Source: Pantoea sp. RIT-PI-b (lineage in GTDB: Bacteria; Pseudomonadota; Gammaproteobacteria; Enterobacterales; Enterobacteriaceae). From it: a stretch of DNA of 64,000 bases. The stretch covers positions 62,001-126,000 of the forward strand of contig NZ_LGIS01000020.1 in NCBI RefSeq assembly GCF_001187905.1. The letters run 5' to 3'. Shown one piece after another: positions 19,712 to 30,783 of the stretch. The notes beneath the pieces were generated by a model. The model ran no database searches and had not been told where the DNA came from. It saw only the letters and a list, made by a program, of their open reading frames with translations. Position 1 is the stretch's first letter. Every line of letters starts with the position of its first letter. Both the position numbers and the translations under genes were made by a program.

Positions 19712-20569
19712 TTATAGCCCAGAAAGTGTGCGCTGCAACGGCGAGATATTAAGCCCGCGCGCCACAAATCCGCAAATCCATTTCGGGGCAAGCTCCAGCA
19801 CCTGACGTGCGGCGGACTCGGTGTCAAATTCAGCAAACACACAAGCTCCGGTCCCAGTCAGGCGCGACGGCGCGTATTCTAGCAGCCAGGAAAGCAGCTC
19901 ATCAACCTTACGAAAACGTTTTCTTGCCACAGCCTCACAATCATTGTGAAAAGGACGCTGCAACAGTTCATCTAATGTGCGGATTGGTGAATCACGCGTC
20001 AGATCGGGATCGCGAAACAGATCGGGCGTGGCGATGCTAACGCCGGGATGCGCCACCAGATACCATTTTTCTTCAGGTGTCGCGGGTTGTAACTGTTCCC
20101 CAACGCCCTCGGCAAAGGCGGCGTGTCCGCGCACAAACACTGGCACATCCGCGCCCAGTTTGATGCCAATCGTTGCTAAGTCATCTACGCTCAACTGGGT
20201 GTGCCACAAATGGTTAAGCGCTACCAGCACCGTGGCGGCATCGGAAGAGCCACCCCCTAAACCGCCGCCCATTGGCAGCACTTTCTCCAGCGCAATGGTT
20301 GCACCGGCATGCACTGGCATGGTGCCGCGGGCGGCAGCGAACTGTTTCAGCGCCTGGGCGGCACGTACAATCAGGTTCTCTTCATCCGGCACGCCATCCA
20401 GCGGCGTCAGCAGCGTAATCTTGTCGCTGCTATCGGCTGCAATCTGTAACGTGTCGCCGTAATCAAGAAACTGAAACAGCGTTTGCAGGTTGTGATAGCC
20501 GTCTGGACGACGGCCGGTGATGTATAAAAACAGGTTCAGTTTTGCTGGCGCAGGCCACGTGGTGATCAT
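19712..20569 (-). CDS. ispE: 4-diphosphocytidyl-2-C-methyl-D-erythritol kinase
   Basis: 285 residues. GHMP kinase of the MEP isoprenoid pathway, phosphorylating CDP-methylerythritol. [21 protein letters not shown] at the N-terminus and the ATP loop [15 protein letters not shown] are unmistakable. Its start overlaps the lolB stop by 4 bases, the conserved lolB-ispE-prs arrangement. Confidence 0.97.
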   Translation of the reverse strand: MITTWPAPAKLNLFLYITGRRPDGYHNLQTLFQFLDYGDTLQIAADSSDKITLLTPLDGVPDEENLIVRAAQALKQFAAARGTMPVHAGATIALEKVLPMGGGLGGGSSDAATVLVALNHLWHTQLSVDDLATIGIKLGADVPVFVRGHAAFAEGVGEQLQPATPEEKWYLVAHPGVSIATPDLFRDPDLTRDSPIRTLDELLQRPFHNDCEAVARKRFRKVDELLSWLLEYAPSRLTGTGACVFAEFDTESAARQVLELAPKWICGFVARGLNISPLQRTLSGL

Positions 20570-21189
20570 TGGATGATCCAGCTATCCATGCGCAGTTTGA
20601 TACGCTGACCGCCTTCAGTCAGCTCCAGATTCGCCGGCAGTGGCGGGTTAACCTTGCTGTCGTAATCCGAGATATTCACCTTCCACTGCTGGCCATTGCG
20701 GCTGTAGTTCAGGCTTTGCAGCTGATAGTGGCTGTTGAGCTGATAATCGCTGGCATCGCCGGGCAAGCCCATCATCCACTGACGCAGATTGGCGAGTGGG
20801 ATATCCATGCCGGTAAGCTGAGAAATCATCTTCTCAGCATCGTTGCTCACGTAACGCTTGCCTTTATTATCGACGATCTGCACTACCGAGCCCTGCGCAT
20901 CAAGCTGCAGTTCGGTGCTGCCGAGCGGATTGGTCAGCAGTAGGCGATAGCGATCGGCGGCGGTTTGCTGCCAGTTAAAGCGCGCATACACTTTTTGTTT
21001 ATCCGAAAGATAAGCGAACGCACCGCGCGTCTGATATTGGCTGATTTTGGTTACAGCCTGCTGGTGCTGCTGCCATTGGGGTGACGTGGTGCTTGGGCCC
21101 GGACCTTGTGGTTTGTTAATGGTACATGCAGCCAGTAACACGCTGGCAAGGGGTAAAAGGCGCAGTAACTTGCGCGGGGGCAAATGCAT
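20566..21189 (-). CDS. lolB: Outer-membrane lipoprotein receptor LolB
   Basis: About 207 residues, with a lipoprotein signal ending in the lipobox LLAAC; the following residue is T, which does not give inner-membrane retention. LolB takes lipoproteins from LolA and inserts them in the outer membrane. [20 protein letters not shown] and [14 protein letters not shown] match E. coli LolB. The start is the ATG at 21189; a GTG directly before it is equally possible. GAGGAG lies upstream. Divergent from hemA. Confidence 0.96.
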   Translation of the reverse strand: MHLPPRKLLRLLPLASVLLAACTINKPQGPGPSTTSPQWQQHQQAVTKISQYQTRGAFAYLSDKQKVYARFNWQQTAADRYRLLLTNPLGSTELQLDAQGSVVQIVDNKGKRYVSNDAEKMISQLTGMDIPLANLRQWMMGLPGDASDYQLNSHYQLQSLNYSRNGQQWKVNISDYDSKVNPPLPANLELTEGGQRIKLRMDSWIIQ

Positions 21190-21405
21190 CACGTGGTCAT
21201 CTCCTCAGACACGTTTTTACTTCGTAACCGGTAACGCTAACCATCCGCAGGTAAGCCGTCAATGCTGTTATGGCAATAATTGCGCACGATCAGTTTAATC
21301 TTATTACAGTCATAGGCTTTGTATGGCTTTTCTTGACCTGTGGCATCTTGTAGAATGCGCAGCACAAAACCCTGACAACTATTGGGATATCCCAACCCGA
21401 ATCAC

Positions 21406-22662
21406 ATGACGCTGCTTGCACTCGGAATCAACCACAAAACTGCACCTGTTGCGCTACGCGAACGCGTTGCGTTTACACCAGACACGCTGGAACTGGCGCT
21501 GAATAGCCTGCTGTCCCAGCCGATGGTGCAGAGCGGTGTGGTCCTTTCGACCTGCAACCGTACTGAACTCTACCTCAGTGTAGAGCAGCAAGCCGACCTG
21601 CAGGAGAAGCTGGTGCGTTGGCTGTGTGACTATCACGATCTGCGTGAAGAGGATGTGCGTAACAGCCTCTACTGGCATCAGGATAACGCGGCGGTCAGCC
21701 ATCTGATGCGCGTTGCCAGCGGGCTGGATTCGTTGGTGTTAGGTGAACCGCAGATTTTGGGTCAGGTAAAGAAAGCCTTTGTTGACTCGTCACGTGATCA
21801 TGCGTTGAGCAGTGAACTGGAGCGCATGTTCCAGAAAACCTTCTCCGTGGCCAAACGCGTGCGTACCGAAACCGAAATCGGCGCCAGCGCGGTGTCCGTG
21901 GCCTTCGCCGCCTGTTCACTGGCACGCCAAATCTTTGAATCGCTCAGCACCGTTAACGTGCTGCTGGTCGGCGCCGGTGAAACCATCGAGCTGGTGGCGC
22001 GTCACTTGCGCGAACATCACGTGAAAAAGTTGATGATTGCCAACCGCACCCGCGAACGTGCGCAGCTGCTGGCCGATGAGGTTGGCGCGGAAGTGATTGG
22101 TCTGGCCGATATCGAAACGCGCCTGGCCGATGCCGACATTATTATCTCTTCTACCGCCAGCCCGCTGCCGATTATCGGTAAAGGGATGGTGGAGCGCGCG
22201 CTGAAGGCGCGTCGCAATCAGCCAATGCTGCTGGTCGATATTGCCGTACCGCGCGATGTCGAGCCTGAAGTCGGCAAGCTGGCGAATGCCTATTTGTACA
22301 GCGTTGATGATCTGCAGGCGATCATCGAGCAGAACATGGCGCAGCGCAAAGCGGCTGCCGTGCAGGCTGAAAGCATTGTGGTGCAGGAGAGTGGCGAATT
22401 CATGGCCTGGCTGCGCGCACAAAGCGCGGTAGAAACCATCCGCGAATATCGTTCACAAGCCGATGAAGTGCGTGCCGAACTGCATGAGCGCGCCTTGATG
22501 GCGTTGCGTCAGGGCGCTGACGCGGAAAAAGTATTGCAGGAACTGGCCCACAAGCTGACCAACCGTTTAATTCATGCACCAACCAAATCACTGCAGCAGG
22601 CCGCGCGCGACGGCGACAGCGAACGCCTGCAGATCTTACGTGACAGCCTCGGTTTAGAGTAA
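21406..22662 (+). CDS. hemA: Glutamyl-tRNA reductase
   Basis: ATG at 21406 gives 418 residues beginning [14 protein letters not shown], as in E. coli. First committed step of tetrapyrrole synthesis: reduces Glu-tRNA to glutamate semialdehyde using NADPH. Catalytic C50 is in [12 protein letters not shown]; the NADPH domain has [16 protein letters not shown]; a C-terminal dimerisation helix follows. In enterobacteria the N-terminal two-residue region controls heme-dependent proteolysis, and it is conserved here (MTLLALG). prfA follows after 41 bases. Confidence 0.98.
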   Translation: MTLLALGINHKTAPVALRERVAFTPDTLELALNSLLSQPMVQSGVVLSTCNRTELYLSVEQQADLQEKLVRWLCDYHDLREEDVRNSLYWHQDNAAVSHLMRVASGLDSLVLGEPQILGQVKKAFVDSSRDHALSSELERMFQKTFSVAKRVRTETEIGASAVSVAFAACSLARQIFESLSTVNVLLVGAGETIELVARHLREHHVKKLMIANRTRERAQLLADEVGAEVIGLADIETRLADADIIISSTASPLPIIGKGMVERALKARRNQPMLLVDIAVPRDVEPEVGKLANAYLYSVDDLQAIIEQNMAQRKAAAVQAESIVVQESGEFMAWLRAQSAVETIREYRSQADEVRAELHERALMALRQGADAEKVLQELAHKLTNRLIHAPTKSLQQAARDGDSERLQILRDSLGLE

Positions 22663-22703
22663 TCTGGTCAGTCACGACCTATCACTGGGATACCCGCTAT
22701 TAC

Positions 22704-23786
22704 ATGAAGAGCTCTATTGTTGCCAAGCTGGAAGCGCTCCAGGAACGCCACGAGGAAGTGGAAGCGTTGCTGGGCGATGCCGGCGTGATTGCCGATCAGG
22801 ATCGTTTCCGCGCGTTGTCACGCGAATATGCCCAGCTTAGCGACGTCACCCGCTGTTTCCGCGAGTGGCAGCAGGTGCAGGAAGACGTTGAAACCGCCGA
22901 AATGCTGCTGGAAGATCCGGAAATGCGCGAAATGGCGCAGGAAGAATTGAAAACGTCACGCGAGAAGCGTGAAGAGTTAGAGCAGCAGCTACAAGTGCTG
23001 CTGCTGCCGAAAGATCCCGACGATGAACGTTCGTGCTTTGTCGAAGTGCGCGCCGGCACCGGCGGTGATGAAGCCGCGATTTTCGCTGGCGATCTGTTCC
23101 GCATGTATAGTCGTTACGCAGAAGCGCGTCGCTGGCAGGTGGAGATCATTAGCGCCAACGAAGGCGAACACGGCGGCTATAAAGAGGTGATCGCCCGTAT
23201 CAGCGGCGACGGCGCTTATGGCCGCTTTAAGTTTGAATCGGGCGGCCACCGCGTGCAGCGCGTACCGGAAACCGAATCGCAGGGGCGTATTCACACCTCA
23301 GCCTGTACCGTTGCGGTGATGCCGGAACTACCAGAAGCTGAAATGCCGGAAATCAACGCGGGCGATTTGAAAATCGACACCTTCCGTTCTTCCGGTGCCG
23401 GTGGACAGCACGTTAACACCACCGATTCCGCGATTCGTATCACCCACTTGCCAACCGGTATTGTGGTGGAGTGTCAGGATGAGCGCTCACAGCATAAAAA
23501 CAAAGCCAAAGCGTTGGCGGTGCTGGGCGCGCGTATTCATGCCGCTGAAACCGCCAAGCGTAATGCCGCTGAAGCCTCCACGCGTCGTAACCTGCTGGGC
23601 AGCGGCGATCGTTCAGATCGCAACCGTACCTATAACTTCCCGCAGGGCCGCGTCACCGATCACCGCATCAACCTTACCGTTTATCGCCTCGACGAAGTGA
23701 TGGAAGGCAAGCTGGATGCGCTGATTGAGCCGATTGTGCAGGAGTATCAAGCCGATCAGCTGGCGGCACTGGCTGGTCAGGACTAA
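22704..23786 (+). CDS. prfA: Peptide chain release factor 1
   Basis: 360 residues. Reads UAG and UAA stop codons and triggers peptide release. The catalytic GGQ is at 233-235 (GAGGQHVN). The codon-recognition tripeptide at 188-190 is PET, where E. coli has PAT; the outer residues P and T fit the PxT pattern. The stop codon overlaps the ATG of prmC, the enzyme that methylates the GGQ glutamine, so product and modifier are translationally coupled. Confidence 0.98.
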   Translation: MKSSIVAKLEALQERHEEVEALLGDAGVIADQDRFRALSREYAQLSDVTRCFREWQQVQEDVETAEMLLEDPEMREMAQEELKTSREKREELEQQLQVLLLPKDPDDERSCFVEVRAGTGGDEAAIFAGDLFRMYSRYAEARRWQVEIISANEGEHGGYKEVIARISGDGAYGRFKFESGGHRVQRVPETESQGRIHTSACTVAVMPELPEAEMPEINAGDLKIDTFRSSGAGGQHVNTTDSAIRITHLPTGIVVECQDERSQHKNKAKALAVLGARIHAAETAKRNAAEASTRRNLLGSGDRSDRNRTYNFPQGRVTDHRINLTVYRLDEVMEGKLDALIEPIVQEYQADQLAALAGQD

Positions 23787-24625
23787 TGATCATTCGTCGC
23801 TGGCTACAGCAGGCTGTGGTAGCGCTCTGTGGCGGCGACAGCCCGAAGCGCGATGCGGAAATTTTGCTGGGTTTCGTCACGGGCAAGACCCGCAGCTGGC
23901 TGGTGGCGTTTGATGATGCGGAACTGGATACGGCGCAGCAACAACTGCTGAATACGCTGCTGGCGCGGCGTGTTAACGGTGAGCCAATTGCGCATCTGGT
24001 GGGCGAACGTGAGTTCTGGTCGCTACCGCTGCGCGTCAGCGATGCCACGCTGATCCCGCGTCCGGATACCGAAGTGCTGGTGGAGCAGGCGCTGGCGCAT
24101 CTGCCAACCACCGGCCGCTCCGTGCTGGATTTGGGCACCGGAACCGGTGCGATTGCGCTAGCCTTAGCCAGCGAGCGGCCAGCGTGTCAGGTTATCGGCT
24201 GCGATCGCATTGCAGCGGCGGTGGAACTGGCGCAGGACAACGCGCAGCGCCTGCACATCAATAACGCCACCTTTATTCTCAGCCACTGGTTTGACTCACT
24301 TCCCGCCCAACGTTTTGACCTGATTGTCAGCAATCCGCCCTACATTGATGCCGCCGATGAACATCTGCAGCAGGGTGACGTACGCTTTGAGCCGCTCAGC
24401 GCGCTGGTGGCGGACGATCAGGGTTTAGCCGATTTACGATTCATTATTCACACCGCACCGGGCTGGCTGCAGTCTGGCGGCTGGCTGCTGTTGGAACATG
24501 GCTGGCAGCAAGGCGCAGCCGTTCGTGCCATTATGCTGCAGCAGGGTTACCAGGCGGTGAGTACCGTTGACGATTACGGCGGAAATCCGCGCGTCACGCT
24601 AGGACAATTTTTAATTAAGGAATAA
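23786..24625 (+). CDS. prmC: Release factor glutamine methyltransferase
   Basis: 279 residues. Methylates the glutamine of the GGQ motif in RF1 and RF2 using S-adenosylmethionine. The SAM motif DLGTGTGAIALAL (about 115-127) and catalytic NPPY (183-186) are present, with the N-terminal helical domain carrying DAEILLG. Its ATG overlaps the prfA stop by one base. Confidence 0.97.
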   Translation: MIIRRWLQQAVVALCGGDSPKRDAEILLGFVTGKTRSWLVAFDDAELDTAQQQLLNTLLARRVNGEPIAHLVGEREFWSLPLRVSDATLIPRPDTEVLVEQALAHLPTTGRSVLDLGTGTGAIALALASERPACQVIGCDRIAAAVELAQDNAQRLHINNATFILSHWFDSLPAQRFDLIVSNPPYIDAADEHLQQGDVRFEPLSALVADDQGLADLRFIIHTAPGWLQSGGWLLLEHGWQQGAAVRAIMLQQGYQAVSTVDDYGGNPRVTLGQFLIKE

Positions 24626-24627
24626 CG

Positions 24628-25026
24628 ATGGCGAGCTGGTATCCCCTGATCAAACAATTTCATCTGCTAACCGTGGCCCTGACCATCAGCCTGTTTTTGC
24701 TGCGTTTTTACTGGCAGTGCAACGGCTCAGCCATGCTACAGCGCCGCTGGGTGCGGATTGCGCCGCACGTTAACGACACGTTTTTGCTGTTAAGCGGTGC
24801 GCTGTTAGTGATGATTACCCACTTTTATCCGTTCACCCCGCAAGGAAGCTGGCTGACGGAGAAGCTGTTAGCGGTTATTATCTACATCGCCTTAGGTTCC
24901 GTGGCATTGAGCCGTCGCCCACGTAAAATGGGGACACGTTGGATCGCCTGCCTGATTGCAATCGTAGCTTTACTGTTTGTGATTAAGCTGGCGATGACCA
25001 AAATGCCGTTATTGGGGATTGTATGA
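24628..25026 (+). CDS. sirB2: SirB2-family membrane protein
   Basis: 132 residues with four hydrophobic segments, beginning MASWYPLIKQFHLLTVALT, typical of SirB2 (YchQ). Named from a Salmonella invasion-regulator locus; molecular role undefined. Lies 2 bases after prmC and overlaps sirB1 by 4 bases. Confidence 0.92.
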   Translation: MASWYPLIKQFHLLTVALTISLFLLRFYWQCNGSAMLQRRWVRIAPHVNDTFLLLSGALLVMITHFYPFTPQGSWLTEKLLAVIIYIALGSVALSRRPRKMGTRWIACLIAIVALLFVIKLAMTKMPLLGIV

Positions 25027-25832
25027 CCTCGCCAGAGCAACTCGATTACAGTGAAACACCGTTGAGTGAAGCGGTGATTGGCGCCACATGCGCCATACGC
25101 AATGATTTTTCTGCGCCTTCTGTGCAACAACAGTTGGCCGCGCTGGTTGATGAAGCCCGTGAATTCGTTAGCAGTGAACAGGACGCCGATCTGCAGCTGG
25201 GTAAGCTGTTGGAACTGTTCTATCGCCAGTGGGGATTTGGCGGCGCCAGCGGCGTCTACAATCTCTCCGATGCGCTGTGGATCGACAAAGTATTGAAGAG
25301 CCGCCAGGGCACCGCGGTATCGTTAGGCGTGATTCTGCTGCATATCGCCGATGAGCTGGAGCTGCCGCTGATGCCGGTGATTTTTCCCACTCAGCTGATT
25401 CTGCGTGCCGACTGGCTCGACGGCGAAATGTGGCTGATCAATCCGTTCAACGGCGAGACGCTGGATACGCATACCTTAGAAGTGTGGCTAAAGGGCAACA
25501 TCAGCCCAACCGCCAAGCTGTATAACGACGATCTCGATGAAGCCAAGACCATTAACGTGATGCGCAAGATGCTCGACACCTTGAAATCCGCGCTGATGGA
25601 AGAGAAGCAGATGGAACTGGCGCTGAACGTCAGCCAGGTGCTGCTGCAGATCGATCCGGACGATCCTTATGAAATCCGCGATCGCGGGCTGATTTACGCG
25701 CAGTTAGAGTGTGAACACATCGCCCTGACCGACTTGACCTATTTCGTTGAGCAATGTCCTGAAGATCCGGTCAGCGAAATGATTAAAGTGCAGATTCACG
25801 CAATCGAACAGAAACAGGTGACGCTTCACTAA
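25023..25832 (+). CDS. sirB1: SirB1-family protein (transglutaminase-like/TPR)
   Basis: 269 residues. The N-terminal part has a transglutaminase-like region (SDALWIDKVLKSRQGTAVSLGVIL) and the C-terminal part TPR-like helices (ALNVSQVLLQIDPDDPYEIRDRGLIYAQLE). The family is also called YchA. Function is unsettled. Part of the hemA-kdsA run; kdsA follows after 25 bases. Confidence 0.93.
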   Translation: MTSPEQLDYSETPLSEAVIGATCAIRNDFSAPSVQQQLAALVDEAREFVSSEQDADLQLGKLLELFYRQWGFGGASGVYNLSDALWIDKVLKSRQGTAVSLGVILLHIADELELPLMPVIFPTQLILRADWLDGEMWLINPFNGETLDTHTLEVWLKGNISPTAKLYNDDLDEAKTINVMRKMLDTLKSALMEEKQMELALNVSQVLLQIDPDDPYEIRDRGLIYAQLECEHIALTDLTYFVEQCPEDPVSEMIKVQIHAIEQKQVTLH

Positions 25833-25848
25833 GCGTCACAAGATATAA

Positions 25849-26712
<864 letters not shown>

Positions 26713-26732
26713 TTGTTATCAGATGTGAAAAA

Positions 26733-26753
26733 GGCGCCGATGGCGCCTTTTTT
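26733..26753. terminator. Bidirectional terminator between kdsA and chaA
   Basis: GGCGCC-gat-GGCGCC with TTTTTT on the right and AAAAA on the left, so it can serve kdsA (plus) and chaA (minus). Confidence 0.9.
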
Positions 26754-26786
26754 ATTGCCTGATCGCCAGCAAGGGCGATCGGTCAC

Positions 26787-27872
26787 TTACAGCATAATCG
26801 TCAACAAATACCCGGCAAACAGCGCCAGATGCGCGGCCCCGTTCAGCACGTTGGTGCGTCCGGTTGAGAACGAAATATGGCACAGAATCAGTACGGCGCT
26901 CATGATCACCATTTGTGGCGGCTCAAGGCCGAACACCAATTGCTGGTCGGTCAGGGTGGCAATAATGGTAACCGCCGGAACGGTAAGAGAAATGGTCGCC
27001 AGCACCGAACCGAAGAACAGATTCATCGCGCGCTGCACCTGGTTCATCAGCACGGCTCTAATCGCGCCTAAACCTTCCGGCGACAGAATCAGCAGCGCCA
27101 CCAGGAACCCGGTAAACTGCGCCGGTGCGTTCAACTCGGTCAGCAGGCTTTCCAGCGGGTTAGCGTTCATCTTGGTGACGGTGATTACCGCAATCAGATG
27201 CACAATCAGCCACGCGGTATGCCACAGCGAACTGTGCGCTGACGGCTTGCCGTGGTGCGGATCGTCACCATCATCTTCGTGTTCATATACAAACAGACTT
27301 TGGTGGGTTTTGGTTTGAATCAGCAGGAACACGCCATACATCGCCGCAGAGATGGCAGCAATAATCAACGCCTGCGTGGTGGTGAAATTACCGCCTGGTA
27401 ACGCATTGGGAAACACCAGCACCAGAATTGCCAGCGGGAAAATGGCGATCATGTACTGCTTAACGCCCGCCAGGTTGACGTACTGGGTAGCAAACTTGCG
27501 GCCTCCCAGCAGCAGGGCGAAGCCGACTAAACCGGCGGTCACTATCATGATGATGGAGTAGAGCGTATCGCGCATCAGCGCAGGCGCGGCATCGCCGGTG
27601 GCCATTAGCGCGGAGATAAGGCTAACTTCAAGAATCACGACCGAAAGGCTGAGAATCAGCGAGCCGTAGGGTTCACCTAAACGGTGCGCCAGTACGTCGG
27701 CATGACGTACAACGCTAAAAGCGCTAAAGAGGATGGCGACCAGCGCCAGCAGGTTGATGCCGATCACCGGCAGAAGCGCTGTCTGGTTGCCGAAGAAGCT
27801 CAGCACCGCCAGCGCAGCAACGGGGAAAATCAGTGAGTACTCTGTGTGACGGGTTTTCTCATGTGCAGGCAT
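26787..27872 (-). CDS. chaA: Sodium-potassium/proton (calcium/proton) antiporter ChaA
   Basis: 361 residues (E. coli 366). Two CaCA exchanger repeats: one around GEPYGSLILSLSVVILEVSLI, the other around LSPEGLGAIRAVLMNQVQRAMNLFFGS, with the acidic cytoplasmic stretch EHEDDGDDPHHGK between them. It exports Na+, K+ or Ca2+ at alkaline pH. GGAGAGGAT precedes the ATG. Divergent from the broken chaB. Confidence 0.96.
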   Translation of the reverse strand: MPAHEKTRHTEYSLIFPVAALAVLSFFGNQTALLPVIGINLLALVAILFSAFSVVRHADVLAHRLGEPYGSLILSLSVVILEVSLISALMATGDAAPALMRDTLYSIIMIVTAGLVGFALLLGGRKFATQYVNLAGVKQYMIAIFPLAILVLVFPNALPGGNFTTTQALIIAAISAAMYGVFLLIQTKTHQSLFVYEHEDDGDDPHHGKPSAHSSLWHTAWLIVHLIAVITVTKMNANPLESLLTELNAPAQFTGFLVALLILSPEGLGAIRAVLMNQVQRAMNLFFGSVLATISLTVPAVTIIATLTDQQLVFGLEPPQMVIMSAVLILCHISFSTGRTNVLNGAAHLALFAGYLLTIML

Positions 27873-28240
27873 TTACCATCCTCTCCGGAAAAAAGAACCA
27901 AGCAGGCAATCATTGCCTGATAAATATAATGAGTTTTCTGACGCAACGCAGTGTAACTTTTCATCAGCTGTGCTGCTGTGACTTTACGCGATTTTACTAA
28001 AAGCGGTTATCAACCATAACACGACAAAAGAGTGAGTTATTGCAGGATTACGTCACATATTCATTGTGTTGCGATAGTGACAAACTCACTTATTAACGAT
28101 ATTCATCCCGTTAATTCTCCTTCATGCTCTGTTTTATAGTGGTTTAACCCTCTTTTATCGTTGTTGCCAGTAAAAGTGTGGGTTTGCGTTTTAGCGCATA
28201 TGTTCCAGGCTTAACGCTTAGGGTTGAAACAGGAGGAACT
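27873..28240. other. chaA-chaB intergenic region
   Basis: 368 bases without a gene. It is AT-rich and must hold the chaA promoter. An inverted repeat AGTGAGTT (28031-28038) / AACTCACT (28083-28090) with a 44-base spacer and a smaller GTTAT/ATAAC repeat near 28007 are the only structures I see. Confidence 0.4.
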
Positions 28241-28391
28241 ATGCCTTATTCAGCAAACCGTGAGCTGCCGGTCAGCGTGCGTCATGTCTTGCCGAGCCAC
28301 GCGCGAAGAGGTTGCCCATAAAGTCGCCTGGTCAGCGGTCAAGCAAGAGTACGCTAAAGGTGAAGACGACAAGTGGCACCCTAAACATTAA
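28241..28391 (+). pseudogene. chaB: chaB with internal frameshifting deletion
   Basis: AGGAGGAACT precedes an ATG whose first 20 codons read MPYSANRELPVSVRHVLPSH, the ChaB N-terminus. At 28301 the frame shifts: the C-terminal part REEVAHKVAWSAVKQEYAKG continues in the +1 frame from 28302 to a TAA at 28389. Relative to the 76-residue E. coli protein, about 26 central codons (from QDIYKEAF to the Ser/Arg before REE) are missing. In the original frame translation stops at 28319 after 26 residues. The ribosome site and both ends are intact, so the loss looks recent. Confidence 0.85.
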
Positions 28392-28626
28392 TTTCCCCTG
28401 CGGGCTAATGCGGCCCGCCGCGCCATTTCCCCTCATCATTCAAGTTCCCCGCCAGGCAGCCGATGCTATTTACACAGAATTTCCCTTTTGTGATCGGGGT
28501 CAATCTTGAAATTTTTGTTAAAAATGAATTAATGTCTTCTCTTAAGTCGATGCAACGCGCATCGCCTGTAGACATCAGTTTTCAGCAAACACACCGGCAA
28601 GATGTCAGTGCAGCAGAGGAGGTACA

Positions 28627-29295
28627 GTGTTAACGCGGGAATTTTTATTAAAAGCAGATTGTAAAACATCATTTGGCGATATTGATGAAGCACTGTTCTG
28701 GAGTTGCGAAAAGCGTGCGGCATCGCTCTCTGCCACGCTTGCCTGTCGCCCTGACCAAAGTCCGGTGTGGATTTTTGGCTACGGTTCGCTGATGTGGAAT
28801 CCGATTTTTGAAGCGGCCGAAGTCGCACCGGGCCGTTTAGAAGGCTGGCATCGCGCCTTTTGTCTGCGTCTGATTGCCGGACGCGGCACCGTTACCGCAC
28901 CCGGCCGCATGCTGGCGTTGAAAGAGGGCGGCTCAACCAGCGGGCTGGCGTTCCGTTTGCCGGAATCGCGTCTGCACGATGAACTGGAGCTGCTGTGGAA
29001 GCGTGAGATGATCACCGGCTGCTATCTGCCCACCTGGTGCGAACTGCAGCTGGAGGATGGTCGCAACGTTACCGCGCTGGTGTTCATCATGGACCCGCGT
29101 CATCCGCTGTATGAAACCGACTCCTGCCGCCGCACCATCGCACCGCTTATCGCGCAAGCCAGTGGCCCGCTGGGCACCAACGCACAGTATCTGTACGCGC
29201 TGGAGCAGGAGCTGGGTAATCGCGGTATGCAGGAAGAGGCGTTGACGCGCCTGGCGGCAGAAGTCAGAGCGCTGCAGAGTTCCGCAGCGCGCTAA
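28627..29295 (+). CDS. chaC: Glutathione-specific gamma-glutamylcyclotransferase ChaC
   Basis: 222 residues from a GTG with GAGGAGGTAC upstream, starting MLTREFLLKADCKTSFG as in E. coli ChaC. The substrate-binding loop FGYGSLMWNP and FCLRLIAGRGT are present. It breaks cytoplasmic glutathione into 5-oxoproline and Cys-Gly. The tail is a few residues shorter than in E. coli. The stop is 6 bases from the convergent kinase gene that opens the type VI locus. Confidence 0.95.
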   Translation: MLTREFLLKADCKTSFGDIDEALFWSCEKRAASLSATLACRPDQSPVWIFGYGSLMWNPIFEAAEVAPGRLEGWHRAFCLRLIAGRGTVTAPGRMLALKEGGSTSGLAFRLPESRLHDELELLWKREMITGCYLPTWCELQLEDGRNVTALVFIMDPRHPLYETDSCRRTIAPLIAQASGPLGTNAQYLYALEQELGNRGMQEEALTRLAAEVRALQSSAAR

Positions 29296-29301
29296 GACTT
29301 A

Positions 29302-30717
29302 TTACTGTGCTGGGTTGATCAGCCAGGTTCCAGGCTGATCGATGGTCAGTGATTGGCTATAAACCTGGTTGCCGTTACGCACTTCGATGCGATAGTTACC
29401 GGCAGCCAGATTCAGCGAGGCAAATCCGCTGCTCGAGGGTTTCACATCTTTGGCTTCCCCATTCAGCATCACATTCTCGCCCGCCTGCAAGCGCAGATAA
29501 ACCGTTGCCACCGTGGGCGAACTGCTCACCGCGCTACTGCCTTGCGCAGCAGGCGCTGCCGGAGCGGTGGTAGCCGCGACGGGCGGCGCTTCGCTGTGAC
29601 GATTCGCTTTCCATACCACCACCACCACCGCCAGAATGGCAATCGCGGCGGCTGCCACTAATCCAGGCGATAAGCGGCGCACGTTGCGCGGGGTTAAGGG
29701 CTCAACGGCTGCTGCAGCGTGATTGACCGCCAAAACCTGCGGTTCCGTTGTGACCATGACCGGCTCTGCTGGCGCAGGAGGCTCAGCCACCGTCGGTAAA
29801 GTTGTCGAGAGCGCTTCGACATCGCTGACCGGCAGGTCGATCAAACTGGCAAAGGCATCAATGCTTTGCGGACGATCCTCGGGCTTCATCGCTAACGCGC
29901 AGTCAATGGCGTGCAGCAACGGCAGCGAATAGCCTTCCGGCTGGCGCTCTACCAGCGGTTGATAGTTATCTTCGATACAGCGCACCACGCTGACCGGCGG
30001 CGCATGACCGGTGATCAGATTGTGCAGCACCGCACCGAGGGCATAAATATCGGTCCACGGACCTTGCTCGATTTCGCCTTCTTCACTGTATTGTTCAATC
30101 GGGGCAAAGCCGGGCTTCAGCATGATCTCGGTTTCGTCGGAAAGGTTGCCAATCTCTTTGCGCGCCGAACCGAAGTCGAGCAGCACCGGCAGCTGGTTCT
30201 CCTGAATCTGGATGTTATCCAGCGAGATATCACGATGCAGATAACCGGCGGTATGGATGGTATCAATCGCCCCAAACAGCGGCGGCAGCAGACGACGGAT
30301 CCAGCTTTCATCAATGCTGTCCGGGCTGGTGATCTGCCACTCTTTCAACGTCATGCCGCTGTAATAGAGCGTGCCCATATAGGCGGTACCGTTCTCTTCC
30401 CAGAAGCGCAATACGTGCAGCAAGCCGGGATGATTGAAGCGTGCCAGCAGGCGCGCCTCCTGAATAAAGCTGTTGCGTCCTGCGGTAAATAACTTATGGA
30501 AACGCTCACCGCGCAGTTCCAGCGACATATCCGCCGCGCGTACCGCCAGCGACACCGGCATGTACTCTTTAATGGCGATAGTGCGCTCCAGCTGATGATC
30601 CCAGGCACGGTAAACAATGCCAAAGCCGCCGCCGCCAATCACTTCCTTGATTTCAAATTCATTAAACCGGTAGCCCGCAGGAAGGGCGTTAGGTGTATGG
30701 TTTTCGTTTGCCGACAT
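29302..30717 (-). CDS. Type VI-associated Ser/Thr protein kinase (PpkA-like)
   Basis: Start at the ATG at 30717 (AGAGAG upstream), 471 residues. Kinase domain about 16-280: glycine loop GGGGFG (28-33), K50, catalytic HRDISLDN and DFG; GFAPIEQY replaces the usual activation-loop end. One membrane segment lies near residue 360 (LVAAAAIAILAVVVVVW). The short periplasmic part is a PEGA-like beta domain; the von Willebrand domain of Pseudomonas PpkA is absent. In known systems such a kinase phosphorylates the FHA protein to activate secretion, and PppA reverses it; both partners are encoded next door. Confidence 0.85.
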   Translation of the reverse strand: MSANENHTPNALPAGYRFNEFEIKEVIGGGGFGIVYRAWDHQLERTIAIKEYMPVSLAVRAADMSLELRGERFHKLFTAGRNSFIQEARLLARFNHPGLLHVLRFWEENGTAYMGTLYYSGMTLKEWQITSPDSIDESWIRRLLPPLFGAIDTIHTAGYLHRDISLDNIQIQENQLPVLLDFGSARKEIGNLSDETEIMLKPGFAPIEQYSEEGEIEQGPWTDIYALGAVLHNLITGHAPPVSVVRCIEDNYQPLVERQPEGYSLPLLHAIDCALAMKPEDRPQSIDAFASLIDLPVSDVEALSTTLPTVAEPPAPAEPVMVTTEPQVLAVNHAAAAVEPLTPRNVRRLSPGLVAAAAIAILAVVVVVWKANRHSEAPPVAATTAPAAPAAQGSSAVSSSPTVATVYLRLQAGENVMLNGEAKDVKPSSSGFASLNLAAGNYRIEVRNGNQVYSQSLTIDQPGTWLINPAQ

Positions 30718-30783
30718 AGTGAACTCTCTGAACACGTCCTGAAGCGCCCCGTCATACGATTGACGGCAGGCAACGACCGCTAA

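Noticed and set aside
28463..28633. 56-codon frame ending across the chaC start
   Set aside because: No convincing ribosome site or family likeness. It lies in the chaC leader next to the chaB deletion, and its overlap with the chaC GTG is probably chance.
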